NCBI GenBank assembly: GCA_021849045.1
Contig: JAJZTK010000028.1
Span: 1-33,932, forward strand
Length of the DNA stretch: 33,932 nt
Source of the DNA: Deltaproteobacteria bacterium
GTDB taxonomy: Bacteria > Desulfobacterota > Desulfuromonadia > Geobacterales > DSM-12255
Direction: 5' to 3'
Shown: in pieces, positions 1 through 10,200 of the stretch
How the letters are laid out: the number at the start of each line of letters is the position of its first letter
How positions within the stretch are numbered: the stretch's first letter is position 1
Program-made: the position numbers and the translations under genes
Notes under the pieces: model-generated
Databases searched by the model: none
Seen by the model: only the letters and a program-made list of their open reading frames with translations
What the model was told of the DNA's origin: nothing

Positions 1-413
<413 letters not shown>

Positions 414-494
414 GTACTGAATAAGTCTGAACTGCTCTTTGCAGTTCTCATCTTGTTTTACGAGAACCCACTCGCTTAGCTATCTGCTATTTAG

Positions 495-508
495 TTTTCA
501 AAGACCAA
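495..508 (-). promoter_or_regulatory. boxA-like antitermination site in the rRNA leader
   Basis: On the minus strand the leader reads GGTCTTTGAAAACT about 85 nt upstream of the 16S start. This resembles the boxA element of bacterial rRNA leaders, where the NusB-NusE complex binds to suppress Rho termination. It lies between the promoters and the 16S gene, where boxA is expected. Assignment rests on motif and position only. Confidence 0.5.
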
Positions 509-529
509 CCTGCCGTCAGCAGACTTCGC

Positions 530-558
530 AATATACTCAGATCAGCTTTCCCTGTCAA
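530..558 (-). promoter_or_regulatory. rRNA promoter, gene-proximal
   Basis: On the minus strand a perfect -35 box TTGACA (558-553) is followed after 17 nt by TATATT (535-530). Transcription would start near 523, just upstream of the boxA-like site. It is the nearest of three regularly arranged promoters ahead of the 16S gene. Prediction from consensus match only. Confidence 0.75.
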
Positions 559-578
559 CTTCTTTTTTTCAGCGCCAA

Positions 579-744
579 TCTTTTTTCTGCCCGGCCCTAT
601 CCCCTTGCGGACCGTCGTTAACAAGGAATCGCGTTTATACTGCAGAACCGATTCCCTTGTCAAACTCTTTTTTCTGCGCCGTCTCTTTTTTCTGCCCGGC
701 CCCATCCTCGTGCGGGCCGCGTTAACAAGGAATCGCGTTTTTAC
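579..744. repeat. Tandem duplicated unit in the rRNA leader (579-640 and 684-744)
   Basis: Two copies of about 62 bp, offset by about 104 bp, share a T-rich block, TCTGCCCGGCCC, a short GC-rich variable patch, GTTAACAAGGAATCGCGTTT and the promoter -10 box. Each copy therefore carries a -10 element, a discriminator and about 55 nt of transcribed leader. Shorter related pieces (GGCGCAGAAAAAAGAG on the minus strand) lie just upstream of the middle and proximal promoters, suggesting several rounds of duplication. Confidence 0.85.
634..663 (-). promoter_or_regulatory. rRNA promoter, middle
   Basis: Minus strand: TTGACA (663-658), an 18-nt spacer, then TATAAA (639-634). The bases directly after the -10 box are CGCG, a GC-rich discriminator of the kind linked to stringent control of rRNA promoters. 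The -10 box and everything downstream to the GGGCCGGGCAGA block recur at the distal promoter, so the two arose by duplication. Confidence 0.72.
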
Positions 745-766
745 TCCTGATCGTCTCCGCCGTCAA
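738..766 (-). promoter_or_regulatory. rRNA promoter, distal
   Basis: Minus strand: TTGACG (766-761), a 17-nt spacer, then TAAAAA (743-738), followed by the same CGCGATTCCTTGTTAAC segment seen after the middle promoter. It starts only about 25 nt beyond the stop codon of tyrS, and no clear intrinsic terminator is visible between them, so tyrS transcripts may run into the rRNA leader. Confidence 0.6.
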
Positions 767-791
767 CCAAAAAAAGCGGCATAGGCTATTT

Positions 792-2000
792 TTAAAATGC
801 AATCTTGGCAAAGCGGCGCTTACCGACCTGGATTATATAGGTTCCTTCGCAGGGCAGCTCAGCCTGCTCGTCGTTTATCTTCTCACCATTCACCTTGACC
901 CCACCCTGCTTGATGGCTCGGCGCCCTTCGCTGTTGGAGTCAACGAGCCCGGCAGTGGCAAGTATTTTGGCAAGGAGCATAGCGGCACCCTCGCGCCCAA
1001 GGGTGATTTCCGACATCTCTTCCGGCACCTGATTATCCCGGAACCGTTTGACGAAATTCTCCTCAGCCGCCTGGGCCGCTGCCGCTCCGTGATACCTGGC
1101 GACAATCTCGCGACCCAGCTGCTTCTTGACCTCCATGGGATGGAGCGAGTGTTCCTTGATCCGCTTCTTCAGATCTTCGATCTCAACCAGGGTAAGATCG
1201 CTCAGCAACTCATAGTAACGGAGCATCAGTTCGTCCGAAATGGACATGACCTTGCCGAAGATCTCATCGGCCGGATCATTGATGCCAATGTAATTACCCA
1301 GGGATTTGGACATCTTGTTGACCCCGTCCAGACCTTCCAGGAGGGGCATGGTAATGACGGTCTGGGGAGGCTGCCCCCATTCCCGCTGCAATTCACGGCC
1401 CACCAGGAGGTTGAACTTCTGGTCAGTGCCCCCCAGCTCCACATCGGCCTTCATGGCCACCGAATCATATCCCTGCATAAGGGGATAGAGGAATTCGTGG
1501 ATGCTGATCGGCATCTGGGTGGCGAACCGCTTGCCGAAGTCGTCCCGCTCCAGCATCCTGGCCACGGTATACTTGGCGGCCAGTCCGATCATGTCGGTTG
1601 CGGTCAGTTTGCCGAGCCACTCCGAGTTGAAGACAACCTTCGTCTTCTGCGGATCAAGGATCTTGAAGACCTGTTCCTTGTACGTCTCGGCATTCACGAG
1701 CACGTCTTCGCGGGTCAGCGCCCTGCGGGTCTCGGATTTGCCGGTGGGGTCGCCGATCATGCCGGTAAAATCGCCGATGAGGAAATAGACCTCATGCCCC
1801 AACTGCTGGAACTGACGCATCTTGTGCAAAAGGACGGTATGCCCGAGATGAAGATCCGGAGCGGTAGGGTCGAAGCCGGCCTTTATCTTCAACGGCACGC
1901 CGGTATCGATGGATTTCCGGAGTTTCTCTTCGAGATCCTTCTCCAGAAGAATTTCTACGGCACCCCGCCTTATCTGTTCCATCTGTGCAGCTACGGACAT
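792..2000 (-). CDS. tyrS: Tyrosyl-tRNA synthetase
   Basis: Class I synthetase that charges tRNA-Tyr with tyrosine in the cytoplasm. With 402 residues it has the family's usual length. The HIGH-type motif is HLGH at residues 51-54 and the KMSKS loop is intact at 229-233 ([10 protein letters not shown]). The C-terminal 65 residues form an S4-type RNA-binding domain. The reading frame can be extended to a TTG at 2018 or an ATG at 2006. The ATG at 2000 is preferred because AAGGA lies seven bases upstream of it. It is the last gene of a leftward block after ymdB (14-nt gap), and the rRNA promoters begin just downstream. Confidence 0.96.
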   Translation of the reverse strand: MSVAAQMEQIRRGAVEILLEKDLEEKLRKSIDTGVPLKIKAGFDPTAPDLHLGHTVLLHKMRQFQQLGHEVYFLIGDFTGMIGDPTGKSETRRALTREDVLVNAETYKEQVFKILDPQKTKVVFNSEWLGKLTATDMIGLAAKYTVARMLERDDFGKRFATQMPISIHEFLYPLMQGYDSVAMKADVELGGTDQKFNLLVGRELQREWGQPPQTVITMPLLEGLDGVNKMSKSLGNYIGINDPADEIFGKVMSISDELMLRYYELLSDLTLVEIEDLKKRIKEHSLHPMEVKKQLGREIVARYHGAAAAQAAEENFVKRFRDNQVPEEMSEITLGREGAAMLLAKILATAGLVDSNSEGRRAIKQGGVKVNGEKINDEQAELPCEGTYIIQVGKRRFAKIAF

Positions 2001-2014
2001 ATCCATTTCCTTTC

Positions 2015-2803
2015 TCAATGGCAGGCGATATTGACCCGTTCAATCGCCAACGACTTGCCGGTAATTTCATCAACGGATATCACCACCCCGTTCAGGCGGA
2101 CATCCTTTTTGGCAACCTCGAACTTCGCCGGGAGTTGCGTCAGAAACTTCTGGATCGGTTCGTCCTTGCGTACGCCGATGACCGAATCGAACGCCCCGGT
2201 CATGCCGGCATCGGTGATAAACGCCGTGCCGCCGGGAAGCAGACGCTCGTCAGCGGTCTGTACATGGGTATGGGTACCGACCACGGCGCTCACCCTTCCA
2301 TCCAGATACCACCCCAGCGCGGACTTTTCGGAGGTCGCCTCGGCATGGAAGTCGACAAAAATGACCGGGGTCTCCTGCTTCAGCTTCTCAACTTCACAGT
2401 CCGCGGTACGGAACGGGCATTCCAGGCTGTTCATGAATACACGCCCCTCAAGGTTTATTACTCCGACCTTGACCCCGCCCGCTGTCCTGACTATGGCGCT
2501 CCCCTGCCCCGGCGTTCCGGGAGGATAGTTCGCAGGGCGGATGAGCCGCGATTCCCTGCCGATATACTCCAGGGCATCCTTTTTGTCCCAGATATGATTG
2601 CCGCTGGTAAAAAACTGTACTCCCTGCTCGAAAAGCTCTTTTGCCGTCTCAACAGTCAGGCCGAACCCGCCGGCGGCATTCTCGCCATTGGCAATTACCA
2701 GGTCAACACGGTACCGATCGACCAGTTTATGCAGCTCGCGCTCAACCGCCTGACGGCCAGGCTTGCCAACGATATCGCCGATGAACAGGATATTAACGGG
2801 CAT
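2015..2803 (-). CDS. YmdB-family metallophosphoesterase (TIGR00282)
   Basis: A 262-residue protein with the calcineurin-like metallophosphoesterase signature of the YmdB family: GDIVGKPGR at the N-terminus, [16 protein letters not shown], and HAEATSEK plus [10 protein letters not shown], which supply the two-metal ligands. Bacillus YmdB is a cyclic-nucleotide phosphodiesterase that affects biofilm and motility; that role here is inference. The start codon lies inside the last codons of rny (11-nt overlap), so the two are probably translationally coupled. The same rny-ymdB pairing is known in Firmicutes, which supports a link with RNA turnover. Confidence 0.9.
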   Translation of the reverse strand: MPVNILFIGDIVGKPGRQAVERELHKLVDRYRVDLVIANGENAAGGFGLTVETAKELFEQGVQFFTSGNHIWDKKDALEYIGRESRLIRPANYPPGTPGQGSAIVRTAGGVKVGVINLEGRVFMNSLECPFRTADCEVEKLKQETPVIFVDFHAEATSEKSALGWYLDGRVSAVVGTHTHVQTADERLLPGGTAFITDAGMTGAFDSVIGVRKDEPIQKFLTQLPAKFEVAKKDVRLNGVVISVDEITGKSLAIERVNIACH

Positions 2804-4355
2804 ACTCGACAGCCCGGGTTTCCCGGATCACATGCACCTTGATCTGGCCGGGATAGGTCATCTCCGTCTCGATCTTCTTGGCAATGTCCTTGGCCAGCAC
2901 CACGGCACGCTCGTCGCTCACTTCCTCGCTGGAGACCATGATCCGGATCTCGCGACCGGCCTGAATGGCAAAGGCATTGGTGACCCCGCCGAACGAGGTG
3001 GAGATCCGCTCAAGGTCATCGAGCCTTTTCACGTAGGTTTCCAGCATCTCGCGGCGGGCACCGGGACGGGCGCCGGACAGGGCATCAGCCGCCTGGACCA
3101 GGACAGCCAGCACGGAGTTGGGTTTTTCGTCTTCGTGGTGCGCCATGATGGCATGGACGATCTTCGGCGACTCACCGTACTTCCTGGCAATCTCGGCGCC
3201 GATGACGGCATGGGAGCCCTCAACCTCGTGGTCTACCGCTTTCCCCAGATCGTGCAGCAGGCCGGCCCGTTTGGCCTGTTTGACATTGATTCCCAGCTCG
3301 GCAGCCATGACGCCGCAGAGGAAGGCGACTTCCAGCGAGTGCTGGTACACGTTCTGGCTGTACGATGTCCGGTACTTGAGACGGCCGATCAGCTTGAGGA
3401 TCTCGGGGTGGATGCCGTGTACGCCAAGGTCGAAGGCCGCCTGCTCTCCCGCCTCCTTGATGGTCAGCTCCACTTCTTCCTCGGCCTTGTGCACCACATC
3501 CTCGATCCGGCCGGGATGGATGCGCCCGTCGGCAATCAGTTTCTCCAGGGCAATCCGCGCCACCTCGCGACGCACCGGATTGAAACCGGAAAGAATGACC
3601 GCCTCGGGGGTATCGTCGATAATCAGATCGATGCCGGTTGCAGCCTCCAGGGCACGAATGTTCCGCCCTTCACGACCGATGATCCGCCCCTTCATCTCGT
3701 CGGAAGGAAGGGGGACCACTGAGACCGTGCGTTCAGCAACATAATCGCCGGCATAGCGCTGAATTGCCAGGGAAAGGATCTCCTTGGATTTTTTGTCGGC
3801 CGTTTCCCGTGTCTCTTCCTCAATGGCCTTGATCCGCTTGGCCGCATCGAGTTTGGCCTCGTTCTCCATCGCCTCCATCAAAACGGCCTTGGCTTCCGCC
3901 GCCGTCATACCCGATATCTTCTCCAACTGCTGCCGCTGCTCCTCGATGAGCTGGGAGATTTTCTCCTCCCGCTGACCCAAGGCCTGCTCTTTTTGGGCAA
4001 ACGCCTGCTCGCGCTTGCCGAAGTCCAGGTCGCGCTGGTCATAGAGGTTTATCTTTTTGTCGAGGTTCTCTTCCTTTTGCTGAAGACGCTTCTCCAGGGC
4101 CTGCAAATCCTTTTTCTTTTCCTTGGTCTCACGCTCGATCTCTGCCTTGGCCTGGTACACCTCATCTTTGGCCTTCAGGCTCGCTTCACGCAGGGTGGTC
4201 TCAGCCTCACGCCTGGCATCTTCAAGGATCTTGGCAGCCTGCTCATCAACATTCACAGCGGCCGGTCCCGCCGATCGCTTCTTCATCAAAAAACCGACCA
4301 GAACCCCCGCACCAATCGCAACAGCCATCAACAACAAGGCAACTTCAATCTTCAT
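2793..4355 (-). CDS. rny: Ribonuclease Y
   Basis: Membrane-anchored endoribonuclease that starts mRNA decay. The 520 residues show the expected order: an N-terminal membrane segment (about 4-24), a long charged coiled coil (about 35-200), a KH RNA-binding domain with GREG at 227-230, and an HD catalytic domain with the H-D pair at 368-369 ([12 protein letters not shown]). Length and layout match the family. AGGGAGAG precedes the ATG at a good distance. It lies 13 nt after fau and overlaps ymdB. Most Proteobacteria rely on RNase E/G, so RNase Y fits a Desulfuromonadota host. Confidence 0.96.
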   Translation of the reverse strand: MKIEVALLLMAVAIGAGVLVGFLMKKRSAGPAAVNVDEQAAKILEDARREAETTLREASLKAKDEVYQAKAEIERETKEKKKDLQALEKRLQQKEENLDKKINLYDQRDLDFGKREQAFAQKEQALGQREEKISQLIEEQRQQLEKISGMTAAEAKAVLMEAMENEAKLDAAKRIKAIEEETRETADKKSKEILSLAIQRYAGDYVAERTVSVVPLPSDEMKGRIIGREGRNIRALEAATGIDLIIDDTPEAVILSGFNPVRREVARIALEKLIADGRIHPGRIEDVVHKAEEEVELTIKEAGEQAAFDLGVHGIHPEILKLIGRLKYRTSYSQNVYQHSLEVAFLCGVMAAELGINVKQAKRAGLLHDLGKAVDHEVEGSHAVIGAEIARKYGESPKIVHAIMAHHEDEKPNSVLAVLVQAADALSGARPGARREMLETYVKRLDDLERISTSFGGVTNAFAIQAGREIRIMVSSEEVSDERAVVLAKDIAKKIETEMTYPGQIKVHVIRETRAVEYAR

Positions 4356-4368
4356 GGCACTCTCCCTT

Positions 4369-4941
4369 CTATATTGATAAAGAGCCCCGCCCGACCTGGC
4401 GGCTTTCGGTGATGATCAGATCCATCAGGACATCGTGGGGCTCACCCGCAACTGCATCAACCAGCTGAAAATCATAACAAAGACCAACCAGCCTCCCCGA
4501 TCCTTCAAGAGAATGGACGGTTCGATCGTAAAAACCTTTGCCATAGCCGATGCGGTGTCCTCTCAGGTCAAAGGCCACACCGGGGATCACAATAAGATCA
4601 AGTTCTCCGGGATCGCGCGGAGGGAAACCTTCCTGCGGCTCGGGGATACCGAACGAGCCACAGACGAGTTCGCACTCGCCGGAAACCTGGCGAAACACGA
4701 GAGAACCTGCCTCGACCCGCGGATAGCACAGCAGCTTTCCCGCCGCCAGGGCGGCCCGGCAAATCTCAGAGGTGGCCACTTCATTATCGCGGGCCGCATA
4801 CAGGGCAAGCGAACGGGCAGCGACAAACTGCGCCGAGCCGATGACCGCCTTCTGGATCAGGTCGTTCAGGCGACTGCATTCGGCGACACTCATCCCGCGC
4901 CGGCGGGCAAGCATCTGGCTACGTAGCGAACGTTTAGGCAT
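4369..4941 (-). CDS. fau: 5-formyltetrahydrofolate cyclo-ligase
   Basis: ATP-dependent enzyme converting 5-formyl-THF to 5,10-methenyl-THF (folate salvage). The ATG at 4941 gives a 190-residue protein starting MPKRSLRSQ, the family's normal size. The frame stays open upstream to 5031, but that stretch is the tail of the 6S-like RNA region and does not look like protein. Diagnostic motifs are the basic N-terminal RRRGM patch and the C-terminal GYGKGFYDR substrate and ATP site. A good Shine-Dalgarno is not visible. Placement directly after a 6S-like RNA and zapA matches the zapA-ssrS-ygfA order of many Proteobacteria. Confidence 0.93.
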   Translation of the reverse strand: MPKRSLRSQMLARRRGMSVAECSRLNDLIQKAVIGSAQFVAARSLALYAARDNEVATSEICRAALAAGKLLCYPRVEAGSLVFRQVSGECELVCGSFGIPEPQEGFPPRDPGELDLIVIPGVAFDLRGHRIGYGKGFYDRTVHSLEGSGRLVGLCYDFQLVDAVAGEPHDVLMDLIITESRQVGRGSLSI

Positions 4942-5049
4942 ACCGGACCATTTCGACAGTTGTACAGAGGCCCACAGCGGGCCGATCCTTGAGTGGAGGG
5001 CAATCAGGAGGGTGGAGGGAGGTGGTGACAAGGGGATAGAAATAGTGCG

Positions 5050-5218
5050 TTTTCAGGAAACCGGCAGTATGTTCAGTCGATCCTTATATCGCATCTTTGG
5101 CCGTGTAACATGCTCTTTCCTATCAGAAGCAGGGAACTGCAACATTCACCTGCTGAAGCCACTGAAACTTCCCAACCACGTCTCTTCTATATCGTCACGC
5201 CCCCCGGAGGAGACCGTC
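5050..5218 (-). ncRNA. ssrS: Candidate 6S RNA
   Basis: The roughly 275-bp gap between zapA and fau is where 6S RNA lies in many Proteobacteria. By eye the minus-strand transcript folds into a long imperfect hairpin. An apical stem CAGCAGG/CCTGCTTCTG is flanked by two unpaired strands of about 20 nt each (the central bubble). These are closed by CGTG/CACG and, further out, GGC/GCC, CCGG/CCGG and AGGA/TCCT. 6S RNA mimics an open promoter and sequesters sigma70 RNA polymerase. Ends are estimates; no clear own promoter is seen, so it may be processed from the zapB-zapA transcript. Confidence 0.6.
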
Positions 5219-5506
5219 CTAAGCTGCGCCGGGCAGAACCTCATCGATCGTCCTGATGAGCTCCACCACCTGTTCAGCGTCGATCTTGTTGCCGTCCTGC
5301 TTTTTTATAACCGAAAGATACTCTTCAGCCAAGGTCATCAAGGTCAGGATTGCCACCCCGAGTCTATCGCCCCCCCGAACCCTGGACTCGACCCGTGCGA
5401 CCGTATCATTGACAAAAGCCTCGATCTCCTGCACCGTTTCGGGTGTGGCGCTGCTTCTCACCTGAAGCTCCCGCCCGAGAATCCTGATGCAGTGGGAACC
5501 GCTCAC
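5219..5506 (-). CDS. zapA: Cell division protein ZapA
   Basis: A 95-residue protein matching ZapA, which binds and bundles FtsZ filaments at midcell. The N-terminal strand-rich head (IRILGRELQVRSS) is followed by a long helix (about residues 20-90), with the family's VARVESRVRGGDRLGVAILTL-type core and a C-terminal coiled coil. The start is GTG, sharing four bases (GTGA) with the stop of the upstream zapB-like gene, which implies translational coupling. It is followed directly by the 6S-like RNA. Confidence 0.88.
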   Translation of the reverse strand: MSGSHCIRILGRELQVRSSATPETVQEIEAFVNDTVARVESRVRGGDRLGVAILTLMTLAEEYLSVIKKQDGNKIDAEQVVELIRTIDEVLPGAA

Positions 5507-5688
5507 GTCCCTTGAATCTCCTCGATAGAAGCAATGATTCGGCTGACCTGCTCCTTGATCCCGCCCCGCTCAGCCAGGAGTCGGTCCAACTCCTGTCGGA
5601 GCTGGCCGTTTTCCCGCCGGAGCAACTGATAGGCCGCCACCAGCGCATCCACCTTTTCCTGCAGGGTATGTAGCAACTCAGCTTCCAT
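5503..5688 (-). CDS. zapB: ZapB-like coiled-coil cell division protein
   Basis: A 61-residue, almost entirely helical protein with heptad leucines (LLHTLQEKVDALVAAY, ENGQLRQELDRLL). It resembles ZapB, the small coiled-coil partner of ZapA that thickens the Z ring. The assignment rests on size, coiled-coil character and the four-base overlap with zapA; short coiled coils are easily misassigned. No Shine-Dalgarno is visible, and the predicted transcript start lies only about nine bases before the ATG, so translation may be near leaderless. Confidence 0.75.
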   Translation of the reverse strand: MEAELLHTLQEKVDALVAAYQLLRRENGQLRQELDRLLAERGGIKEQVSRIIASIEEIQGT

Positions 5689-5703
5689 AAATAAACCGGA
5701 ACG

Positions 5704-5733
5704 ATATTAGGAGAATCGCTGGCAAAAAGTCAA
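5704..5733 (-). promoter_or_regulatory. Sigma70-type promoter for zapB-zapA-6S-fau
   Basis: Minus strand: TTGACT (5733-5728), 18-nt spacer, TAATAT (5709-5704), in the 62-nt gap between ftsY and zapB. Transcription would begin near 5697, nine bases before the zapB ATG. Consensus match only. Confidence 0.65.
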
Positions 5734-5750
5734 GTAATTATTGGAAATGG

Positions 5751-6845
5751 CTACTGAAAAAGGGCTTCGACAAACTGACGTGGATCGAAATGACGCAGAT
5801 CCTCCACCGCCTCGCCTACCCCGATGTAGCGGACCGGAATCTGGAACTCGTTGCTCACTGCCAGGACAATCCCCCCCTTGGCGGTTCCATCCAGTTTGGT
5901 CAGGGCTATGCCGCTCACCTCGGCTGCCTCCTTGAACAGGCGGGTCTGGGAAAGGGCATTCTGGCCGGTTGCCGCATCCAGGACCAGCAGCGTTTCGTGG
6001 GGGCCACCGGGAATTTCCCGCCCAACGATGCGGCGCATCTTTTTCATCTCCTCCATCAGGTTTACCTTGGTATGGAGGCGACCAGCCGTGTCAACGATCA
6101 GCACGTCCACTTGCCTAGCCACGGCGGCCTTGCAGGCGTCGAAAACCACGGCTGCCGGATCGGCCCCTTCCTGATGCCGAATGACATCAACTCCGGCACG
6201 CTCGCCCCAGACCAGCAACTGTTCGGCAGCCGCAGCCCGGAAGGTGTCACCGGCCGCAAGCAGCACCTTTTTCCCGTCACCGGCAAACCTGCTGGCAAGT
6301 TTGCCTATCGTGGTGGTCTTCCCCACCCCGTTCACCCCGATCACCATGATCACGAACGGCGATGCATTCTCCACCTGTAGAGGCTGGGCAAAGCGCTCCA
6401 GTCTTGCCAGAATTTCCTCCTTCAGGGCTGAGCGAAGGGCCGCGCCATCCTGCAGTTCATTTCGCTTCAACCGCTGCTCCAGGGTGCGGATCAGTTCCAC
6501 CGACGTTTTCACGCCAATGTCAGCTGTGATGAGAATCTCTTCAAGCTCTTCGAGAGTATCGGCGTCGATCTGCTTCCGTCCCAGAACCAGCCGGTCTATC
6601 CGTCCCACAAGGCTCTCTGAGGTCTTGCTGAGCCCCTGCTTCAGCCGCTCGAAAAAACCGAGACGAGGTTTTTCCTGAACAGCAGGCGGCTCTGTCGGCT
6701 GTGAACTCTCCGGCACCGGTTCGGCAACCAGAGGGACGTCGCTCTCACCGGACTGCGTTTCGGACGGGTGAACAGTCTCTACCGGTTGCTCCGACCCGGC
6801 CAGCTTATCCATCAGACCGCGAAAGAACCCCTTTTTCTCTGTCAT
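5751..6845 (-). CDS. ftsY: Signal recognition particle receptor FtsY
   Basis: SRP receptor GTPase that docks ribosome-nascent chain complexes at the inner membrane. The 364-residue protein has a short acidic and proline-rich N-terminal region (1-60), then the helical N domain and the GTPase G domain. Visible motifs are GVNGVGKT (G1, about 170), DTFRAAAAEQL, DTAGRLHTK and TKLDGTAKGG. The ATG at 6845 shares one base with the stop of the upstream Roadblock gene (TGATG) and has AAGGAG eight bases away. A TTG at 6848 is a less likely start. Co-transcription with smc is also known in Bacillus. Confidence 0.96.
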   Translation of the reverse strand: MTEKKGFFRGLMDKLAGSEQPVETVHPSETQSGESDVPLVAEPVPESSQPTEPPAVQEKPRLGFFERLKQGLSKTSESLVGRIDRLVLGRKQIDADTLEELEEILITADIGVKTSVELIRTLEQRLKRNELQDGAALRSALKEEILARLERFAQPLQVENASPFVIMVIGVNGVGKTTTIGKLASRFAGDGKKVLLAAGDTFRAAAAEQLLVWGERAGVDVIRHQEGADPAAVVFDACKAAVARQVDVLIVDTAGRLHTKVNLMEEMKKMRRIVGREIPGGPHETLLVLDAATGQNALSQTRLFKEAAEVSGIALTKLDGTAKGGIVLAVSNEFQIPVRYIGVGEAVEDLRHFDPRQFVEALFQ

Positions 6846-7207
6846 CAATAAATCTCCTTTTCCAGCGGCTTGATACAGGAACGGAAATGGAAGAGAGCCA
6901 GCCCGACCAGGGCTGCCCGCTCCACAGTCATGACCAGTACATAGTCCGGTCCCACCGCACCGACCAGGATATGCTGGTCGGCCGCGGTAACCACGGTCTC
7001 CAGCAGCTCTCCCGCGCCAAGTGCCCCGTGGAGTTCACGCATCCGGTTCAGAATGATTCCCTTGTGCGCACCGATCACCTTCAGTTCATACTCGTCCCCT
7101 GCAGGGCAGTACTGGCTGACCGCTTCGCCTTCCCAATCGGCAAGTATGGCGCCAGTGGCACCGGGGACTCTCTCCACCAGCTCTGTCAGTATCGTCTGAA
7201 ACGGCAC
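6845..7207 (-). CDS. Roadblock/LC7 domain protein
   Basis: A 120-residue single-domain protein of the Roadblock/LC7 superfamily (MglB-like fold). An N-terminal helix (FQTILTELVERVPG) leads into GATGAILADWEGEAVSQY, then a central helix and a C-terminal sheet (ETVVTAADQHILVGAVG, YVLVMTVE). Such proteins form dimers and often act with small Ras-like GTPases, as MglB does with MglA. No such GTPase is next to it; the adjacent GTPase is FtsY, and a functional link is speculation. GTG start with GGGGGG just upstream; 22 nt after smc and overlapping ftsY by one base, so clearly one operon. Confidence 0.85.
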   Translation of the reverse strand: MPFQTILTELVERVPGATGAILADWEGEAVSQYCPAGDEYELKVIGAHKGIILNRMRELHGALGAGELLETVVTAADQHILVGAVGPDYVLVMTVERAALVGLALFHFRSCIKPLEKEIY

Positions 7208-7229
7208 GTTCCCCCCTTTCTCAACCGGA

Positions 7230-10200
7230 TCACTGCAGCCTCACCGACACCACCTTCGACACTCCGGGCTCTTCCATGGTGACGCCGTACAGGGTGTCGG
7301 CAACCGCCATGGTGGTCTTGCTGTGGGTAATCAGGATGAACTGGGAAACCGCGCACATCTCCCTGATCATATCGTTGAACCGGCCGATATTGGCATCGTC
7401 CAGCGGCGCGTCCACTTCGTCAAGGAGACAAAATGGCGAGGGTTTGATGAGGAAGATGGCAAAAATAAGGGCGACCGCGGTCAACGCCTTCTCCCCTCCG
7501 GAAAGAAGGGTGACGTTCTGCAACTTCTTTCCCGGCGGTTGGACAATAATGTCGATACCGGTCTCCAGCAGATCCTCCTCGTCGGTCAGGCGGAGTTCGG
7601 CCTGGCCGCCACAGAAGAGTCGGGGAAAGATCTCCCGGAACTTGGCGTTCACCAGATGGAACGTCTCCTGGAAACGTTTCCGGGTCGTCCGGTTGATCCG
7701 CTGGATAGCCTGCTGCAGGGCATGGAGCGATTCTTCCAAGTCGGCCATCTGGGCGGTCACGAAGGCGTGGCGTTCCTCCAGTTCCCGATACTCTTCGATG
7801 GCCGTCAGGTTCACTTCACCCAGTTCGTCCAGGAGCCGTTGCAGTTCAACCTGGCGTGCCTGGCGCTCCTCTTCGTCCAGTTGCATGTCGCTGGAGCGGG
7901 GAAGGACGTCTTCCATGGAGAGGCGGTATTTGTCCCGGACCACGGTTTCCAGGTGCTCCAACTGCAGGTTCAACTCCGACTGCTGCAGGGTCAGAATGCC
8001 AACCTGGCGCCGGAGTTCGTCCACCGAGGACTTGATCCCCTTCAGTGCCGCCTCATCGGTCTGACTCCCCTGTGACAGGACATTGAACCGCTCCCGCAGG
8101 GCACTGACCGCCTCCTCGGCTTCGGCCTGCCGGATGACCAGACCTTTTACCGCCGCCTCCTGCTCCGACAGCAGACCGGTCAGGCGCAAGGACTCCGCTT
8201 CGCTCCGGGTAAGCTCCTCACGCCGGCGGGCGAGACGCTGAGCAAGGTCGCCACGGAGCTCCTCGACCCGCTTCAGCGCCCGCAGGGTCGACTCCCGCTT
8301 TTCGTTCAGGGCTGCAGTCCGCACCTTCAGGGCGGTCACCGCTTCCCTCGCCTGCTCGATGCGACGCCGCTGCACGGCGAGGGATTCCTGCAGGACTGCC
8401 ACTGCCGCTTCACGCTCACCTTTGCACGCCGCGGCCTCTTCCCGCCGCCGGCCCGCGTTTGCCGCTTCCGCTTCGAGCAGTTCCCGTTCCTCGTTGAGCT
8501 GATCGTCTTCCAACGCCTTGACCGCCAACCGCTCTTCCAGACGCTGGCATTCCTCGCCGGCCCGTTGCAGGTCCTTTTCGGCGTTAAGCAGCGTCATATC
8601 CGCCTGATGAAGCTCCTGGCGCACCTGCCGCAACTCCTCTTCGACGGTTGCCAGGTCAGTGCCGGTCGTCTGCCGGTCAGCTCCCAGCGTGGCGACATTC
8701 GTCTCCAGTCGTGCCACGTCTCCGGTCAGCGCCCTGATCTCCCGTTTCTTGGTCACCAGCCCCTGCTGGGCCGCCTCACGGGAACCGCCGGCCACCAGGC
8801 CGCCGGCGCAGGCCAGGTCGCCCTGGGGTGTGACGAATGTCAGCTGCGGATGACGTCGGGTCAGTTCCAGACCAGCGGTCAGGTCTTCGGCAAGGTACAC
8901 GTCCCGGAGAAAGGGGGCTATCCGCTCCTGGTACTCGGGCAGTATCCGCACCAGGTCGAGGAGCCGGTCGGCGCCGGACAGCCCGTCACCGGCCGGCGGA
9001 ACCGACACCGAAGGGAGCAGGAACGAGCAGCGCCCGCCGGCGGTCTCTTTCAGGTGGCTTACGGCAGCCAGGACATCGACCGTCTCAGCGGCAAGCACCG
9101 CCTGGAGTCGCTCGCCAAGCACCGCTTCCAGGGCGGTTTCATACTTCTCGGCCGTCTCAACCAGGTCGGCCACAACCCCCCGGAAACGCTCCCGAAAACC
9201 ACTGGCCTGAAAAACGTTCCTGACCCCCTGACCGTAGCCGGCGAACTGGGCCTCCAGCTCCTCCAGGGAGTGGAGGCGGGAGGCGGTGCGGCTCAGTTCG
9301 TCGCGGTGCTGCTGCAGCTCCCGGTCGAGCAGGGTCAGCTTCGCCCTCAGCTCCTCTTCCCGGCCACGGAGTCGGGAAAGCGTCCCCTGCAGCTCCTCGC
9401 GGGCACCCTTGCCGGCAGCCACCGCCATTGCCAGTTCACCGGACCGGCCGGTCGCCTCGACAAGGCGCTCGGCAAGGGTCACTCCTTCACGCCTGCTGCG
9501 CTCCACCCGTTCCGCCAGTCCTTCCAGACGCCGGAGCGCGCTGCTCTCCTGGTTGCCGTACTGGGAGATCTCGGCCAAAAGGGTGAACAGGATACGCCGC
9601 TCGTCCTCCAGTTGGGCCGAGGTCTGCTTCTCCTCCTCGGTCAACTCCCTGAGATCAGCCTCCTGTTCGGCAAGGGCATCGACCTCGCCTGCCGCTTCCA
9701 GGCCAAACGATTCACGCCGCTCGTTCAGCAGGCGCTGCTCTGCCTCGGCCTCCACCAGTTGCCGCTCCAGGCTTGCCAGATCCTCGTTAAGGCGCACCGT
9801 CTGCTCACGACAGGCCGTCAGCTCCCGGCCGAGCAGCTCACGACGGTTATCGGCCGTCTGGAACTCGCTCCGCACCTGATAGAGCTGTTCCTGCCCCCGT
9901 GCCAGAAGCTGCTCCCCGTCGCACAGCGACATCCGCAACTGCTCCAGGGACAGTTCCCGGCCGGCCAGCTCGGCGGCAGCGGTTGTTTCCCGTTCGGCAA
10001 GGGCTGCCAGGTCAGAGGTCAGCCGCTGCCGGTCTGCAGAAAGCGCGGCAAATCGTCGTGCAACCATGAGGAGTTCGATCTCCTTCAACTCCTCCCGAAA
10101 CGCCCGGAAACGTTCCGCCTTCCTGGCCTGGCGCTGAAGTGAGCCGAGCTGCCGCTTCAGCTCCCCCACCAGGTCGCCGATCCGGAGCAGATTCTGGCGG

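Noticed and set aside
487-705. 72-codon minus-strand frame in the rRNA leader
   Set aside because: It is a product of the duplicated promoter unit; the peptide is a lysine/arginine repeat with no domain, and the region is explained by rRNA promoters.
771-791. Intrinsic terminator after tyrS
   Set aside because: A T-run is present on the minus strand but no complementary stem precedes it.
1089-2528. 479-codon plus-strand frame opposite tyrS and ymdB
   Set aside because: Antisense shadow of two well-recognised genes; histidine/leucine-rich composition typical of reversed GC-rich coding sequence.
8565-10142. 525-codon plus-strand frame opposite smc
   Set aside because: Shadow of the smc coiled-coil region; no start signal and no recognisable domain.
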